Below are positions 5,019 through 5,602 of a stretch of 5,602 bases of DNA, one piece after another. Both the position numbers and the translations under genes were made by a program. The notes under the pieces are model-generated. The model ran no database searches. It was not told the origin of the DNA and saw nothing but the letters and a program-made list of their open reading frames with translations. This stretch comes from Candidatus Njordarchaeota archaeon (lineage in GTDB: Archaea; Asgardarchaeota; Njordarchaeia; Njordarchaeales; JAHKLH01), in contig JAHKLH010000109.1 in assembly GCA_029856635.1 (NCBI GenBank), positions 1 through 5,602 on the forward strand. The letters are read 5' to 3'. Numbering within the stretch: the stretch's first letter is position 1; each line of letters starts with the position of its first letter.

Positions 5019-5030
5019 TAATTTTTTAAT
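5019..5030 (+). terminator. Candidate T-run terminator of the toxin-antitoxin operon
   Basis: Six T residues (5022-5027) about 90 nt after the toxin stop, preceded by a weak imperfect hairpin (4967-4976 with 4996-5005). This is the only T-run on the plus strand in the 187-bp convergent spacer that could serve the operon. Confidence 0.35.
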
Positions 5031-5108
5031 TGATCCTATGCTCATATAACTGTCGAAGTTTGTTATGAATAAACTATAGAAAACATGTTCATCGTGTGAT
5101 ATCTTCAT

Positions 5109-5114
5109 AAAAAA
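5109..5114 (-). terminator. Candidate T-run terminator of threonine synthase
   Basis: On the minus strand six T residues begin 5 nt after the threonine synthase stop codon, a position and form usual for archaeal termination. Confidence 0.4.
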
Positions 5115-5119
5115 GCAAT

Positions 5120-5602
5120 TCATGTGTGCATCCATTTTTCAATAATTTCCTCAAGGGATTTTACTTTAATTGGCTTTCTTGCTACGCTTTTTATGCTTTT
5201 AATTTCTTTTAGCCCACTTCCAGTAAGAATACTTACAATGTAATCTGTTCTGTCAATCACATTTTCATTAAGTAAGATATCAATAACTGCCACTGATGTA
5301 GCTGATGCAGGTTCGGTGAATACTCCTTCTTTACTTGCGATTAATCGAACAGTGTTCAAGATTTTTTCATCAGATACTGCTTCAGCATAACCACTACATT
5401 TTCTCAAAATTCTAAGTACTCTATTTCCACTTGCGAGAGCAGGATTTGGATTACTTATAGAATGAGCTATTGTTTTAGGCTCGCCCCATGGTTCTACAGA
5501 TTCCTTTTTTTCCTTAAAGGCCTTGACTATTGGTGCACAACCATTACTTTGAACTGCAACAATTCTTGGTAATTCGTCTATTAGCTCGAGTGTATGAAAT
5601 TC
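5120..5602 (-). CDS. thrC: Threonine synthase, C-terminal part (5' end outside window)
   Basis: Threonine synthase is the PLP enzyme that turns O-phosphohomoserine into threonine. The 160 codons present run from the window edge to TGA at 5122-5120, and family length (about 350-420) implies more than half lies beyond base 5602. Visible family segments, numbered in the fragment, are DELPRIVAVQSNGCAPIVKAF (9-29), EPWGEPKTIAHSI (35-47), then SGYAEAVSDEKIL, the EGVFTEPASATSVA stretch and ILTGSGLKEI, which near the C-terminus helps hold the PLP phosphate. The region after KTIAHSI reads SNPNPA where IGNP is more usual. An internal ATG at 5407 is not the start. A PLP-dependent paralogue such as cysteate synthase cannot be fully excluded without the N-terminal half. 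It converges on the toxin-antitoxin operon. Confidence 0.87.
   Translation of the reverse strand, partial: EFHTLELIDELPRIVAVQSNGCAPIVKAFKEKKESVEPWGEPKTIAHSISNPNPALASGNRVLRILRKCSGYAEAVSDEKILNTVRLIASKEGVFTEPASATSVAVIDILLNENVIDRTDYIVSILTGSGLKEIKSIKSVARKPIKVKSLEEIIEKWMHT

Noticed and set aside
4950..5135. Minus-strand open frame of 61 codons at the end of threonine synthase
   Set aside because: Its start lies inside the thrC coding end, no ribosome binding site precedes it, composition is not protein-like and no family is recognisable.

Overview
The window looks like a piece of an AT-rich archaeal chromosome. The evidence is an archaeal-type GINS replication subunit, a standalone DUF123 GIY-YIG protein, a Thg1-family protein, TATA-like promoter elements (an ACTTAAATA 9-mer occurs twice), GGAGG/GGTGA ribosome binding sites, T-run terminators, and a textbook archaeal C/D box guide RNA. 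The gene set would fit a thermophilic Thermoproteota- or Bathyarchaeia-like lineage, but the sequence alone does not settle the phylum.

Layout. (1) 1-753, plus strand: Thg1-family 3'-5' nucleotidyltransferase, lacking only a short N-terminus at the window edge. (2) 817-1790, minus strand: a tightly packed pair, a GINS subunit (Gins23-like domain order) followed 2 nt later by an ASCH-domain protein whose ribosome binding site lies in the last GINS codons. (3) 1857-2108, plus strand: an 83-residue three-helix membrane protein resembling SemiSWEET/PQ-loop half transporters, divergent from GINS. (4) 2130-2190, plus strand: a C/D box sRNA with two 12-nt guides, apparently with its own TATA box over the stop codon of the preceding gene. 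(5) 2222-3560, plus strand: a PfkB-family kinase overlapping a DUF123 GIY-YIG protein. (6) 3561-3830, no protein gene of normal size: a T-run, a strong 14-bp inverted repeat, a competing 8-bp inverted repeat and a seven-codon open frame with a ribosome binding site. (7) 3831-4016, plus strand: a 61-residue basic winged-helix protein with codon choice unlike its neighbours and a strong T-tract terminator, suggesting an abundant DNA-binding protein. (8) 4017-4312, no gene: the terminator, a 9-bp inverted repeat, and the promoter/operator of the next operon. (9) 4313-4932, plus strand: a VapBC/CcdA-type toxin-antitoxin pair. (10) 4933-5119: convergent spacer with one T-run for each side. (11) 5120-5602, minus strand: C-terminal part of threonine synthase.

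Most genes are informational or housekeeping (tRNA end repair, replication, RNA modification guide, amino-acid synthesis). The toxin-antitoxin pair is the only clearly accessory module. The observations most worth a second look are the C/D box sRNA placed in the leader of the kinase operon, the small codon-biased winged-helix protein with structured DNA upstream, and the GINS-ASCH coupling.
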